Counted from the stretch's first letter, positions 33,029 to 42,628 are shown. The stretch is DNA of 64,000 nucleotides from an uncultured Eggerthella sp. (GCA_959607715.1 CAUHNN010000010.1:1-64000); one strand, 5' to 3'. The notes: generated by a model from the letters alone, not told the origin. Made by a program: numbers and translations.

Positions 33029-35626
33029 ATGGAAGACATCTTGAGCAACGAAGCCGCCGACCAGCCTGCCGAAGAGGCGGGCGAAGGTTCCGATGGCGCG
33101 CTCGGCGCGCTTGCCTATCGCCTCTACGACGAGCATCCCGATCTGACCGAGGAGCAGGCGTTCGAGGCCTTCATGGACTGGACCGTCGAGCAGGGCATCG
33201 AGCTGTGGGACCACCAAGAGGAAGCGCTCATGTCGCTGATGGTGGGCGATCAGGTGATCCTGGGTACGCCCACCGGTTCGGGTAAGTCGCTCGTCGCGCT
33301 GGGGATGCACTTCATGGCGATGTGCTTCGGGGAAACGTCGTATTACACGGCACCCATCAAGGCGCTCGTTTCCGAGAAGTTCTTCCATCTGGTCAAGCTT
33401 CTCGGGCGCGAAAACGTCGGCATGATCACCGGCGATGTCCACATCAACACCACCGCCCCGGTCATCTGCTGCACCGAGGAGATCCTCGCCAACCAGGCGC
33501 TCGCCGAGGGGGCCGACGCCCCCATACACAGCGTCGCCATGGACGAATTCCACTTCTTCAGCGACCCCGACCGCGGTTGGGCTTGGCAAGTGCCCCTGTT
33601 GACGCTGCCCCATACCCAGTTCCTTTTGATGAGCGCCACGCTCGGTGACGTGACCCAGATCAAGGAAACGCTCGCGCGCCAGACGGGTCGGTCGGTGTCG
33701 TGCATCATCGACGCGCCGCGTCCCGTGCCCCTATCCTATGAATACGCGCTCACTCCGCTGGAAGCGACCGTCGAGCTTGCCTTGCGCAAGGGCGAAGGCC
33801 CGCTCTACCTGGTCCACTTCTCCCAGGACGCCGCGCTGTCGAGCGCCAGCTCGCTCGCGAGCTACGGCGTTGCCTCGAAGGAGGAGCGCGAGGCGGTGAA
33901 GGAGGCCCTCAAGGGCGCGCGCTTCACCACGGCCTTCGGCAAAACGCTCAAGCGTCTTTTGGGCTGCGGGGTCGGCGTGCACCACGCGGGCATGCTGCCG
34001 CGCTACCGTCTGCTCGTCGAGAAGCTTGCCCAGCAAGGTCTTCTGCCCGTCATCTGCGGTACCGATACCCTCGGCGTCGGCATCAACGTGCCCATTCACA
34101 CGGTGGTCCTGACGCAGCTGACGAAGTTCGACGGCCATCGCATGCGCCGTCTGCGTTCGCGCGAGTTCCATCAGATCGCCGGCCGCGCGGGACGTTCGGG
34201 CTTCGACACCGAAGGCGTCGTCATCGCCGAGGCGCCCGAGCACGCCATCGAAAACCACAAGGCGGAAATCAAGGCGGCGGGCGATCCGAAGAAGCTGCGC
34301 AAGATAAAGAAGAAGAAGCCGCCCGAGAACTTCGTCAACTGGGACGAAGCGGTGTTCGATCGCCTTAAGGAATCCGTTCCCGAGCAGCTCAAGCCCCGCA
34401 TGCGCATCACCCATTCGATGGTGCTCGCCGAAGTCGAGCAGGGCGGGGATGCGCGCAGCCGCGTCGAGACGCTCATCGCCGACTCGATGCAGACAGATGA
34501 AGAGAAACTGGCCCTTTCGCGCCGCGCCGACGAGGTGTTCACCACCTTGATCGATGCCGGCGTGGTGGAGCTCGACGCCGACGAGCAGGGGGATCCGCTC
34601 TATCGCGTGACCGTCGACCTCCCCGAGGATTTCGCGCTCGACCAGCCATTGTCCCCGTTCATGCTCGCCGCCCTCGAGCTGTTCGACCCCGAATCGGAGG
34701 ACTACGCCCTCGATGTCGTGTCCCTGGTCGAGGCGACGCTCGAGGACCCGCGCCAGGTTCTGAGGGCTCAGGAGCGCAAGGCCCGCGACGCTGCGATGGC
34801 GGAAATGAAGATGGAGGGCATCGAGTACGAGGAGCGCATGGAGCGCATTTCCGAGGTGACCTACCCGCGCCCGCTCGAGGATCTGCTGCAATCGGCGTTC
34901 GACACCTACTGCCAGGGCGTTCCGTGGGCGCGTGACTACTACCTGCGCCCCAAGTCGATCCTGCGCGACATGCTCGAGAGCGCTTCGGACTTCAAGGGCT
35001 ACATTCAGCGCCTTGGCATCACCCGCTACGAAGGGGCGCTTCTTCGCTATCTTTCCGAGGCGTTCCGCTCACTCGACCGCACCGTGCCCGAGCCGAAGCG
35101 CGACGAACGCTTGAAGGATATCGTCGCGTGGCTCGGTTTGGTGGTCAGGTCGGTCGACTCGAGCCTGGTCGATGAATGGGAGGCCGCCGGCAGCGCGCTC
35201 GAGGCCGCGCCGCCTTCTGAAGGCGAGGCGGTTGTGCTCGATCGCCGCGGACTGACGGTGCTCGTGCGCAACGCCCTGTTCCTGCGCGTGCGCCTGGCTT
35301 CCAAGGACGACGTGGAAACGCTTGGGGAATTGGACGCCGAATGGGGCTTCGGTCCCCGCGCGTGGCGCCAGGCCCTCGACGCGTTCAACGACGAGCACGA
35401 CGAGCTCCTTCTCGATGCCGATGCCCGTTCCAACGCGTACTTCGTGGTCGACGACGCGGACGAGAAGGCCGACCACGTCTGGCACGTTCGCCAGATCTTC
35501 CACGACGGTGACTTCGCCAACGACTTCGCGATCGTCGCCGACGTGGATCTCGATGCCACGCAGCAAGGCGACGGCGTGGTGTTCTCGAAGTACCGAGCAG
35601 GATTCGTCGATGAGATCGACGGCTAA
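33029..35626 (+). CDS. Ski2-like DEAD/DEAH-box helicase with DUF3516 C-terminus
   Basis: 865 aa superfamily 2 helicase. The ATG at 33029 follows AAAAGGAGCAG; a TATAAT lies at 32983-32988. Motifs: Walker A LGTPTGSGKSLVAL, TAPIKALVSEKF, DEFH (MDEFHFFSD) as motif II, LLMSATLGD as motif III, GTDTLGVGINVPIHTV and HQIAGRAGRSGFDT as V and VI. The last 400 residues are the DUF3516 region found on actinobacterial members. Such proteins are thought to act on structured RNA or in decay. It is followed 18 bases later by a dehydrogenase gene. Confidence 0.93.
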   Translation: MEDILSNEAADQPAEEAGEGSDGALGALAYRLYDEHPDLTEEQAFEAFMDWTVEQGIELWDHQEEALMSLMVGDQVILGTPTGSGKSLVALGMHFMAMCFGETSYYTAPIKALVSEKFFHLVKLLGRENVGMITGDVHINTTAPVICCTEEILANQALAEGADAPIHSVAMDEFHFFSDPDRGWAWQVPLLTLPHTQFLLMSATLGDVTQIKETLARQTGRSVSCIIDAPRPVPLSYEYALTPLEATVELALRKGEGPLYLVHFSQDAALSSASSLASYGVASKEEREAVKEALKGARFTTAFGKTLKRLLGCGVGVHHAGMLPRYRLLVEKLAQQGLLPVICGTDTLGVGINVPIHTVVLTQLTKFDGHRMRRLRSREFHQIAGRAGRSGFDTEGVVIAEAPEHAIENHKAEIKAAGDPKKLRKIKKKKPPENFVNWDEAVFDRLKESVPEQLKPRMRITHSMVLAEVEQGGDARSRVETLIADSMQTDEEKLALSRRADEVFTTLIDAGVVELDADEQGDPLYRVTVDLPEDFALDQPLSPFMLAALELFDPESEDYALDVVSLVEATLEDPRQVLRAQERKARDAAMAEMKMEGIEYEERMERISEVTYPRPLEDLLQSAFDTYCQGVPWARDYYLRPKSILRDMLESASDFKGYIQRLGITRYEGALLRYLSEAFRSLDRTVPEPKRDERLKDIVAWLGLVVRSVDSSLVDEWEAAGSALEAAPPSEGEAVVLDRRGLTVLVRNALFLRVRLASKDDVETLGELDAEWGFGPRAWRQALDAFNDEHDELLLDADARSNAYFVVDDADEKADHVWHVRQIFHDGDFANDFAIVADVDLDATQQGDGVVFSKYRAGFVDEIDG

Positions 35627-35644
35627 GGGGAAAGAGGGAAAGCC

Positions 35645-36634
35645 ATGAGGATCGCGGTCATCGCAAACGAGGAGAGGTATCGCTTGTTCGCTCCTTCCGA
35701 GCGGGTGTTCAAGGACCATGAGGTTGCGTTCTTCCCGCTGGACACGCCCGATGAGCGGATAGCCCGGGAATGCCCCGATGCCGAGGTTCTGCTTGTCGAC
35801 GCCATCGCGCCGGTGTCGGCCGGGCTCATCGCCGCGCTTCCTGCGCTCAAGATGATCCATTCCGAAGGCGTGGCCGTCAGCGCTATCGATTGCCGCTCGG
35901 CGCAGCAGCGGGGCGTGTACGTTTGCAACAACAAAGGGGGCAACGCCGGCGCGGTTGCCGAGCAGGCCCTCATGCTCATGCTCGGTTTCCTGCGTGGCGT
36001 CGTCGCCGGCAACGAAAGCGTGCTCGAGGGACGCCAGATCGAGCGCAAGGAGAAGATGATGCTCGAGGGCATCACCGATCTGGCGGACTGCACTGTCGGG
36101 CTGATCGGCCTCGGCGACATCGGCCAGGCGACGGCTGCGCGGCTGGCGGCGTTCGGCTGCCGGTGCCTGTACTGGTCGCGCACGCACCGCGATGCGGCCC
36201 TCGAGGAGAGCCTCTGCGTGACGTATGCGCCGCTGCCCGAGCTGCTTGGGCGAAGCGATATCGTGAGCCTTCACGTGGCGGTGACCGACGACACGCTTCG
36301 CTTCATGGACGCCGAGCGCTTCTCCTTGATGAAGGGAGGCGCGCTTCTGGTGAACACGGGGCGTGGTGAGTTGGTCGACAACGAGGCGCTGATAGCCGCA
36401 CTCGATCAGGGCACGCTTTCTGGCGCGGCGCTCGACGTGTGCGATCCCGAGCCCGTCGCCTTCGACAATCCGGTCGTGGCCTATGCGCGCGAGCATCCCG
36501 GGCGCGTTCTCTTCTCGCCGCATATCGGCGGGGTGACGACAGGTAGCTTCAAGCGCATGCATGCGCATATGTGGGAAAACGTCGAGCGCATCGCGCGCGT
36601 CGAGCGTCCCGACTGCGTCGTGAATGGGCTATGA
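35645..36634 (+). CDS. D-2-hydroxyacid dehydrogenase family protein
   Basis: 329 aa NAD-dependent enzyme of the phosphoglycerate/glyoxylate reductase superfamily. NAD motif GLIGLGDIGQATAARL; catalytic Arg in LVNTGRGELVD, Glu in LDVCDPEP and His in FSPHIGGVTTG. The N-terminal substrate domain is short and there is no ACT domain, so it is not a typical SerA. Substrate unknown. AAAGAGGGAAAGCC precedes the ATG. Confidence 0.92.
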   Translation: MRIAVIANEERYRLFAPSERVFKDHEVAFFPLDTPDERIARECPDAEVLLVDAIAPVSAGLIAALPALKMIHSEGVAVSAIDCRSAQQRGVYVCNNKGGNAGAVAEQALMLMLGFLRGVVAGNESVLEGRQIERKEKMMLEGITDLADCTVGLIGLGDIGQATAARLAAFGCRCLYWSRTHRDAALEESLCVTYAPLPELLGRSDIVSLHVAVTDDTLRFMDAERFSLMKGGALLVNTGRGELVDNEALIAALDQGTLSGAALDVCDPEPVAFDNPVVAYAREHPGRVLFSPHIGGVTTGSFKRMHAHMWENVERIARVERPDCVVNGL

Positions 36635-36765
36635 GCGTCAGCGGATCGAGTAAAAGCTCGCTTGCCCTTCACCAGAGGCCTGCCGTGCCTGGCGTGCGTT
36701 CCACCTTCGGCACCATGACCGAGCTCAACAACAGCGTGCGCCTGCCGGTCACGCGCTGCGACTAG
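36631..36765 (+). other. Possible 44-codon reading frame and GC-rich hairpin
   Basis: The 334 bases between the dehydrogenase gene and 36969 hold no clear gene. A frame of 44 codons overlaps the dehydrogenase stop (ATGA at 36631) and ends inside the loop of a perfect 14-bp hairpin (CCTGCCGGTCACGC with its complement, 36741-36780). No T-tract follows. The peptide (MSVSGSSKSSLALHQ and on) resembles nothing that I know; it may be a decayed remnant. Confidence 0.25.
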
Positions 36766-36895
36766 AGCGTGACCGGCAGGTACGTGTAGCGCATCGCCGC
36801 TTGTGCGCGCAAGTCTGATCAACCCGCCATCGTCTGTCGCGTGGACTGCGCGTCGTCGGCAGTCACCACGCAAACCATCTCTCCTTCGTTCCAAG

Positions 36896-36930
36896 CGAGA
36901 AACCCCGCCGGGATGCGGCGGGGTTTCTCG
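36896..36930. terminator. Bidirectional terminator before the acyl-CoA dehydrogenase gene
   Basis: 15-bp perfect stem (36896-36910 with 36916-36930) around GGATG; the stem carries the AAA/TTT run itself. It lies between convergent transcripts. Confidence 0.85.
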
Positions 36931-36968
36931 TGATGCGAAATAGTTCGGCGTATGGGTGGGCGGCGTCT

Positions 36969-38129
36969 CTACTTCTTGTACTTCTTCACGAGCTGACGGC
37001 CGGAGATGTAGTCCATGATCTCGGTCGTGCCGCCGGCGAATTCGTAGCCCTTGAGATCGTTCCAGATACGACCCGCGCTGATTTCCTTGGTGTAGCCGAT
37101 GCCTGCGTAGATGGACAGGGCATGCTCGGCGACCTTGGTGAGGTTCTGGCATGCGTAAGCCTTCAGGAGCGCGGATTCGAGGCGGGTCGACTGACCCTTG
37201 TCGAGCATCGTGGTGACCTTGTAGAGGCGGGTGCGCACGTTATCGAGGATCGTCTCCATTTCAACGAGGTGCTGCTGGATGGCGGAGATGTGGCCGATGG
37301 GCTTCTGGAAGCAGATGCGCTCGGAGCAGTAGGCGCCGACTTCGTTCATGACGGCTTGGGCCTGTCCAAGGGCCTGAGCGACGACCAGGCAGCGCTCGAA
37401 CTCGAGCTTCTTCATGAGGAGCTTCCAGCCTTCGCCGGGGTTGCCGAGGCGCATGTCTTCGGTCAGGACGACGTTGTCGAAGAAGCAGTCGACGAACGGG
37501 ACGATCTGCTGGCCGATCTTCTCGAGGCCGCCGTAGGTGTAGCCCTCGATGCCGTTGGGGATCATCCAGAGGGAGTAGTCGTTGTTCTCGTAGGAGGGAT
37601 CCTCGTCCTTGGCGACGAGGATGGTGTATTGGGAAAGGTGAGCCAGGGTGACCCAGGTCTTCTGGCCGTTGAGCAGGTAGGTGCCGTCGGGTTGCTTGAC
37701 GGTGACGCAGGTCATGGCGTTGTTGTCGGAACCGGCGCCGGGTTCGGAGATGGCGGTGACGGCGATGCTCGTGCATTCGACGTTGTTCACCACGTCCATG
37801 ATCTTCTGCTGCTGCTCTTCATTGCCGAATTCGATGACGTCCATGATGGAGTTGAAGTCGGTCTGGAACGGCAGGACGCAGCCGGTGTACTCATGCAGTT
37901 TCTCCATGAGCGCGACGAGGGTCAGCTTGTCGCAGGGGATACCGCCGACTTCTTCGGGAAGGCCGAGGTGCATGAAGCCCAACTCGCGGAATGCCATGGC
38001 GGCCTCGAGGCTGATGTGGTGGTCAACCTCGTAGGCTTGCTTCACCGCTTCGGGGGTGAAGTACTTTTCGGCGTATTCCTTCGCGCTTGCGAAGAAGAGC
38101 TCCTGGTCGGGTGTGAAATCAAAATCCAT
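36969..38129 (-). CDS. Acyl-CoA dehydrogenase (CaiA-like)
   Basis: 386 aa flavoprotein. Start at 38129, behind CAGGAGGGACCAGC. FAD and substrate motifs TAISEPGAGSDNNAM and NGQKTWVTLA are typical; the C-terminal LKGYEFAGGTTEIMDYISGRQLVKKYKK carries the glutamate of the TEIM segment. Best likeness is to the CaiA/crotonobetainyl-CoA reductase group used by anaerobes to reduce enoyl-CoA, but no CaiB/C/D or Etf genes are near, so the substrate is open. A perfect 12-base palindrome stands just upstream of the ribosome-binding site. Confidence 0.9.
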   Translation of the reverse strand: MDFDFTPDQELFFASAKEYAEKYFTPEAVKQAYEVDHHISLEAAMAFRELGFMHLGLPEEVGGIPCDKLTLVALMEKLHEYTGCVLPFQTDFNSIMDVIEFGNEEQQQKIMDVVNNVECTSIAVTAISEPGAGSDNNAMTCVTVKQPDGTYLLNGQKTWVTLAHLSQYTILVAKDEDPSYENNDYSLWMIPNGIEGYTYGGLEKIGQQIVPFVDCFFDNVVLTEDMRLGNPGEGWKLLMKKLEFERCLVVAQALGQAQAVMNEVGAYCSERICFQKPIGHISAIQQHLVEMETILDNVRTRLYKVTTMLDKGQSTRLESALLKAYACQNLTKVAEHALSIYAGIGYTKEISAGRIWNDLKGYEFAGGTTEIMDYISGRQLVKKYKK

Positions 38130-38143
38130 GCTGGTCCCTCCTG

Positions 38144-38155
38144 CATCATATGATG
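38144..38155 (-). promoter_or_regulatory. Palindrome before the acyl-CoA dehydrogenase gene
   Basis: CATCATATGATG, a perfect 12-base palindrome, lies next to the Shine-Dalgarno of the dehydrogenase gene. Possible operator. Confidence 0.35.
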
Positions 38156-38291
38156 GAATAACACGTTCATTTCGTGTCTGGTCAGATGGTATATGCAAAA
38201 CGAGGGAAGGAATAATGAAAGATTATGCCGGTTTGCCTTCAGCTCCATAATGCGCGGGAATAGGTTTCGCTCCGTCGATGCGCCGTGCGAG

Positions 38292-38321
38292 AAAAAAGCG
38301 ACCCTCGAAAAGAGGGTCGCT
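38292..38321 (-). terminator. Terminator of the RmlD-like gene
   Basis: 10-bp stem (AGCGACCCTC/GAGGGTCGCT), loop of five bases; on the minus strand it is followed by TTTTTT. Confidence 0.92.
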
Positions 38322-38351
38322 ATTCTGCGTGGCGGAGAGGGGAGGGCCCCG

Positions 38352-39197
38352 TTATTTCGCCAGACCCACTTCCTTGAAGTAGGCATCGACATCGTCTTCC
38401 CAGGTGGGAAGTTCAGCGCCGAACATCTCGAGCATCAGGCTTTCGAGCATCACCTGCTCGGCGGTGACGATGTCGGACTCGGGCACGAGCACTTGGGAGG
38501 GGTCGTAGCCGCAGGTCTCCAGTACGCGGGAGAGGAAGTCGTAGCGGCTTGCGACGCCGCGGCTCGTCACATGGAGCACGCCCGTCGCCTTCTTGTTGAT
38601 CGCCTTCACCAGGAAGTCGACGTAGGTGGAAATGGAAGTGGGGGAGGCGAACTGGTCGGTTCGGGCGACGATGGTCTTGCCCGCCTTCGCAGCGTCGAGC
38701 GCCGCCTTCACCTGTCCACCGTAGATGCTGTAGACCCACGAAGAGCGGATGATCAGATGATCGGGGGTGGTGTCGCGCACCATGACCTCGCCCGCGCGCT
38801 TCGATTTACCGTAGGGGGTTTCGGGGTGGGGCGTGTCGAACTCGTTCGCGGGTTCGGGCATGCGCACGGGGTAGACGTCGTCAGTGGAGATCTGCACCAT
38901 ACGTGCGCCGATGTTGTTCGCGGCAAGGGCGACGTTGCGAGCGCCGAGGGCGTTGACTTCGTAGGCGTTGATGCGGTTGTTGAGGCCCGTCACCTCACGC
39001 GAGATGGCGGCGCAGTTGATGATGACGTCAGGGCGCAGATCCTGGGCGAAGGCATCGACGAGGTCGGCGTCGCATACGCTCAATTCGGAACCTGTGCCAA
39101 CGACGCGGCAGTTGTAGGTGGATTCCAGGCGACGGGAAATCTCGCTTCCCAAAAAGCCGTGGCATCCGGTTATCCAGATGAGTTCTTTTCTATCCAA
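38352..39197 (-). CDS. RmlD-like NAD(P)-dependent sugar-nucleotide reductase
   Basis: 281 aa extended short-chain dehydrogenase. The Rossmann motif WITGCHGFLGSEI is at the N-terminus, ISTDDVYP and the YxxxK pair in PYGKSKRAGE follow, then RSSWVYSIYGG. This is the dTDP-4-dehydrorhamnose reductase pattern, but no other rhamnose genes are near, so a different nucleotide sugar or another substrate is possible. It is a separate transcript between the TRAP and acyl-CoA dehydrogenase genes. Confidence 0.85.
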   Translation of the reverse strand: MDRKELIWITGCHGFLGSEISRRLESTYNCRVVGTGSELSVCDADLVDAFAQDLRPDVIINCAAISREVTGLNNRINAYEVNALGARNVALAANNIGARMVQISTDDVYPVRMPEPANEFDTPHPETPYGKSKRAGEVMVRDTTPDHLIIRSSWVYSIYGGQVKAALDAAKAGKTIVARTDQFASPTSISTYVDFLVKAINKKATGVLHVTSRGVASRYDFLSRVLETCGYDPSQVLVPESDIVTAEQVMLESLMLEMFGAELPTWEDDVDAYFKEVGLAK

Positions 39198-39271
39198 AAT
39201 AGTCCCTTTCTCGTGGGATGAGGCCTTTCGGGGCCCTCCTGCCGTGGCGGCGGAAGGGCGGAAGGGCGGGT

Positions 39272-41356
39272 TTAAGCGGCTTCAGGGCGCGGCGTGTTGT
39301 CTTTATCGCTGGGCTTGTTGCGGTGAAGCACCTTCTGGAAGAAGAAGAAGCCAGCTACGATAGCGAAGCCGATCAGGTTGATCCAGACCGTGCTGATCTC
39401 GTGCATGCCCGCCATCGGGATCATGATCAGCAAGCCTGCACCTATGGCAATTACGCGCAGGATCGGGTTGATTTTGCCGAATAGGTAGCCCTGCAGGCCG
39501 GCTGCGATGGCGAACAGGCCGCACAGCGCGAGCACGACGTTGAGGACGACGAACGGCGCTTCGACCGGGACCTGCATGATCAGAGCCGGGAAGAACGCGA
39601 AGATGTAAGGCACGATGTATGCCGCGATGCCGAGGCGCGTTGCATTGACCGCAGTGCGCATGGGCTTCGACTTCGCGATCGCGCTTCCTGCGTATGCGGC
39701 AAGGGCGACCGGCGGCGTGATGTCGGCCAGGATACCGAAGTAGAAGACGAAGAAGTGGGCGCTGACCAGCGGCACGCCGAGCTGGATCAGGATCGGGGCG
39801 CACGTGGCGGCCATGATGCAGTAGTTGGCCGTGGTGGGGACGCCCATGCCCAGGATAATGCAGCAGAACATGGTCAGGATCAGACCGATGATCAGCATGT
39901 CGCCGGACGCGAGGACGATGACGTTGATGAGCGTCGAGGCCAGGCCGGTGATGGTGATGCAGCCAGCGATGAGGCCGGCGAGCGCGCAGGCGACGGCGAC
40001 GGCGATGGTGTTGCGGGCGCCGGCCGCGAAAGCGTCGGCTGCGGTGAGGAGAGCGGCCTTGAGGGTGTCGACGAAGACAGTGGCGAAGGTGGCTTCGTCG
40101 GTTTTCTCAGCCCAGTTGGTCAGGAAGAAGTGGATGAAGCCGATGACGAACGCGACGAAGATCGAGATGGCTGCGGAAACGGCCATGGTGTAGATGCCTG
40201 CGGAAACGATCCAGACCAGCACGACGAGCGGGATGATCAGATAGCAGTTCTTGAGCAGGTAGATCCACGTGGGAAGCTCGTTCCAGGGGATACCCTTGAG
40301 CCCACGGCTCTTGGCCTCGAGGTGGACGGTGAAGAAGATGCCGCCGAAGTAGAGGATCGCCGGGATGATGGCGATCGTGGCGACCTGAATGTAGGGAATG
40401 CCCATGTACTCGGCCATGAGGAAGGCGGCAGCGCCCATGATGGGGGGCATGATCTGGCCGCCGGTGGAGGACGCCGCTTCGACGGCGCCCGCGAATTCGG
40501 GGCGATAGCCGGTCTTCTTCATCATGGGGATGGTGACCGAGCCGGTGGTCACGGTGTTGCCGACCGAAGAGCCGGCAACCATGCCGCACAGCGCCGAGGA
40601 GATGACCGAAACCTTCGCCGCGCCGCCGCACGACCAGCCGGCGATGCGGTTGGCGAAGGAAATGAAGAAGTTCGCGATGCCGGTGCGCTCAAGGAACGCG
40701 CCGAAGATGATGAACAGCACGATGTAGGTGTAGCAGACGTTGGTGGGAGTGCCGATGACGCCGCTGGTGGTGTAGAAGAGCTTCTGGATGATGTTGGACA
40801 GAGCGCGGCCCAGATCGGAGCTGAACGAGGTCTGCCAGTAGAAGGCGTACAGAAGCAGGCAGCCGACGACGACGATGATCGGGATGCCGACGCAGCGACG
40901 GCAGAGCTCGACGAGCACGCCGATGCCGACGACGCCCAAGACGACCTCGAGCACGCCGATGCGGGTGCCCATCATGAGAATGTCGACCGTGTTGAAGGAG
41001 TAGTACATGAAGGCTCCCGCGCCTGCGACCATCAAGACGATGTCGTACCACGGGATATGGTTGGGTTTGTGCCCCGTCTTCCGGGACGGGTACATCAGAA
41101 AGCCGATGACGATGACGAACGCCAGGAAGCGGGCCAGGCGCGTCTCGGCTTGCTCGACGCTGAAGAGCGTCATGTAGAGGCAGTAGACCGAGAAGATGAT
41201 CATGACGGCCGTGACGACCATCTTGGGAACGCCTTCCCAGATGCGCGTGTTCGATTCGCGATCGTATTTGCGCATGACCTCGTCGACGTTCACCTCGGTT
41301 TCTTCATCCGGGGCCGCCTCGGCTGCGGTCACCTCTTTGATCTTGCGGATTTTCAT
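39272..41356 (-). CDS. TRAP transporter permease, fused 4TM/12TM (TAXI type)
   Basis: 694 aa. A DctQ-like four-helix part (about residues 50-170) is fused to a DctM-like twelve-helix part, the form that works with TAXI binding proteins. Family segments seen: AGSSVGNTVTTGSVTIPMMK, STGGQIMPPIMGAAAFLMAE, GMGVPTTANYCIMA and ADITPPVALAAYAGS. AAGGAGAAGCCT precedes the ATG at 41356; a 31-codon longer frame is open upstream but poorly supported. It is downstream of the binding-protein gene. Uptake is driven by Na+ or H+; substrate unknown, often a dicarboxylate or other organic acid. Confidence 0.94.
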   Translation of the reverse strand: MKIRKIKEVTAAEAAPDEETEVNVDEVMRKYDRESNTRIWEGVPKMVVTAVMIIFSVYCLYMTLFSVEQAETRLARFLAFVIVIGFLMYPSRKTGHKPNHIPWYDIVLMVAGAGAFMYYSFNTVDILMMGTRIGVLEVVLGVVGIGVLVELCRRCVGIPIIVVVGCLLLYAFYWQTSFSSDLGRALSNIIQKLFYTTSGVIGTPTNVCYTYIVLFIIFGAFLERTGIANFFISFANRIAGWSCGGAAKVSVISSALCGMVAGSSVGNTVTTGSVTIPMMKKTGYRPEFAGAVEAASSTGGQIMPPIMGAAAFLMAEYMGIPYIQVATIAIIPAILYFGGIFFTVHLEAKSRGLKGIPWNELPTWIYLLKNCYLIIPLVVLVWIVSAGIYTMAVSAAISIFVAFVIGFIHFFLTNWAEKTDEATFATVFVDTLKAALLTAADAFAAGARNTIAVAVACALAGLIAGCITITGLASTLINVIVLASGDMLIIGLILTMFCCIILGMGVPTTANYCIMAATCAPILIQLGVPLVSAHFFVFYFGILADITPPVALAAYAGSAIAKSKPMRTAVNATRLGIAAYIVPYIFAFFPALIMQVPVEAPFVVLNVVLALCGLFAIAAGLQGYLFGKINPILRVIAIGAGLLIMIPMAGMHEISTVWINLIGFAIVAGFFFFQKVLHRNKPSDKDNTPRPEAA

Positions 41357-41449
41357 AGGCTTCTCCTTCGTTGCTGTGGTCGTTTGGGTTCGCGCACGTC
41401 TTTTCGAAGGGTAAAGGGACGGGCGCGAATCCAAATCCTCGAGCATCAA

Positions 41450-41483
41450 TCAGGGCTGCGACGGATATCCGCCGCAGCCCTGA
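41450..41483 (-). promoter_or_regulatory. Intra-operon hairpin between TAXI protein and permease genes
   Basis: TCAGGGCTGCG/CGCAGCCCTGA, an 11-bp stem with an inner palindrome CGGATATCCG. No T-tract. Hairpins here often let the binding protein be made in excess of the permease by protecting the upstream mRNA. Confidence 0.6.
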
Positions 41484-41545
41484 AGGTCGAGTGGGGGGGG
41501 TGCGCTTGCCGTCTGGGGCAAGGCGCCTGATCGATGCTCGATCGG

Positions 41546-42532
41546 TTACTTGGTGGCTACTTCGACGCCCTGCTCGCTGAAGTACTTAGCAGCACCTGCA
41601 TGGTAGGGGACGGACTTGAAGGAAGCGGCCTGCTCCAGATCGAGCTCTTCGTACTTGGCGTGAGCATCGGACTGGGCTTCCTTGCCGTCGAAGAGGGACT
41701 TGGTGAACTTGTAGATGGTCTCTTCGTCGACGGAGTCGTTAGCGAGGATGACGGCACCGACGGAAACGGTGGTGACGTCCTTATCCATGCCGCTGTAGGT
41801 GCCGGCCTTGATGACGGTCTCGGTGTAGTAAGGAGAGGTCTTCTGGAGGGCGGCGATGTGCTCGTCGTCCATGGAGACGAGGTAGGCCTGCTTGGTGGTG
41901 GACAGGTCGGTGATGGCGGTGGTGGGAGCGCCGGCGACGATGAAGGCGGCGTCAACCTTGCCGTTCTTCAGGGAGTCGGCGGAGTCGGCGAAGTTCTGGT
42001 AGACGGGGGTGATGTCCTTCTCGGCATCGATGCCGTAGGCGCCGAGGATGTCGACGGCGTTGAAGTACACGCCGGAGTTAGCTGCACCGACGGAGACGGT
42101 CTTGCCCTTGAGGTCGGCAACGCTCTTGATGTTGGCGTCGCAGGTCACGATCTGGACCTGCTCCTGATAAAGGTTGGCGACGACGGAGAAGTCCTGGTAG
42201 GCAGCGCCGTCGAAGAGGCTCGTGCCGTTGTAGGCGTAGGTTGCGACGTCAGTCTGGCAGAAGGCGAGCTCGGCCTCGTTGTGCTGGAGCGCTTCGATGT
42301 TGGCCTTGGAGCCTTCGCTGGACAGGGCGTTGACCTTCACGTCTGCGTTGTTGGTGGCGTACTGCGCGAGGACGGTGCCGTATGCGTAGTAGGTGCCGGA
42401 TTCGCCGCCGGTGACGAATCGAAGTTCGCTGTTGGAGCTGTCGGACGAGTTGCTCGAACCGCAACCGACCAAAGCAAGGGCCATCGCCGCGGCGAATGCC
42501 GTGACGAGAACGGCCATGAGCTTCTTCTTCAT
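41546..42532 (-). CDS. TAXI family TRAP transporter solute-binding lipoprotein
   Basis: 328 aa. Lipoprotein signal peptide with lipobox ALVGC, so Cys24 is lipidated, followed by a Ser/Asn linker. LRFVTGGESGTYYAYGTVLA is the TAXI signature, with AELAFCQTDVATYAYNGT and GKTVSVGAANSGVYFNAVDIL after it. Located outside the membrane, it delivers ligand to the permease encoded next. The GAGAGAAGAAC-type leader precedes the ATG. Divergent from a LysR regulator. Confidence 0.95.
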   Translation of the reverse strand: MKKKLMAVLVTAFAAAMALALVGCGSSNSSDSSNSELRFVTGGESGTYYAYGTVLAQYATNNADVKVNALSSEGSKANIEALQHNEAELAFCQTDVATYAYNGTSLFDGAAYQDFSVVANLYQEQVQIVTCDANIKSVADLKGKTVSVGAANSGVYFNAVDILGAYGIDAEKDITPVYQNFADSADSLKNGKVDAAFIVAGAPTTAITDLSTTKQAYLVSMDDEHIAALQKTSPYYTETVIKAGTYSGMDKDVTTVSVGAVILANDSVDEETIYKFTKSLFDGKEAQSDAHAKYEELDLEQAASFKSVPYHAGAAKYFSEQGVEVATK

Positions 42533-42628
42533 GTTCTTCTCTCTTTCCTTTTACAGGGGATTGCCTTCAAGCGGATGGAGCCCGGCGAAACGACGAGCCC
42601 CTCCGTTTGGATTTGATGATTTTACGTT

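Noticed and set aside
39755..41530. 591-codon open frame on the plus strand opposite the TRAP permease
   Set aside because: Asp/Glu/Gly/Arg-rich translation without any domain, antisense to a clear gene; an effect of GC-rich codon use.
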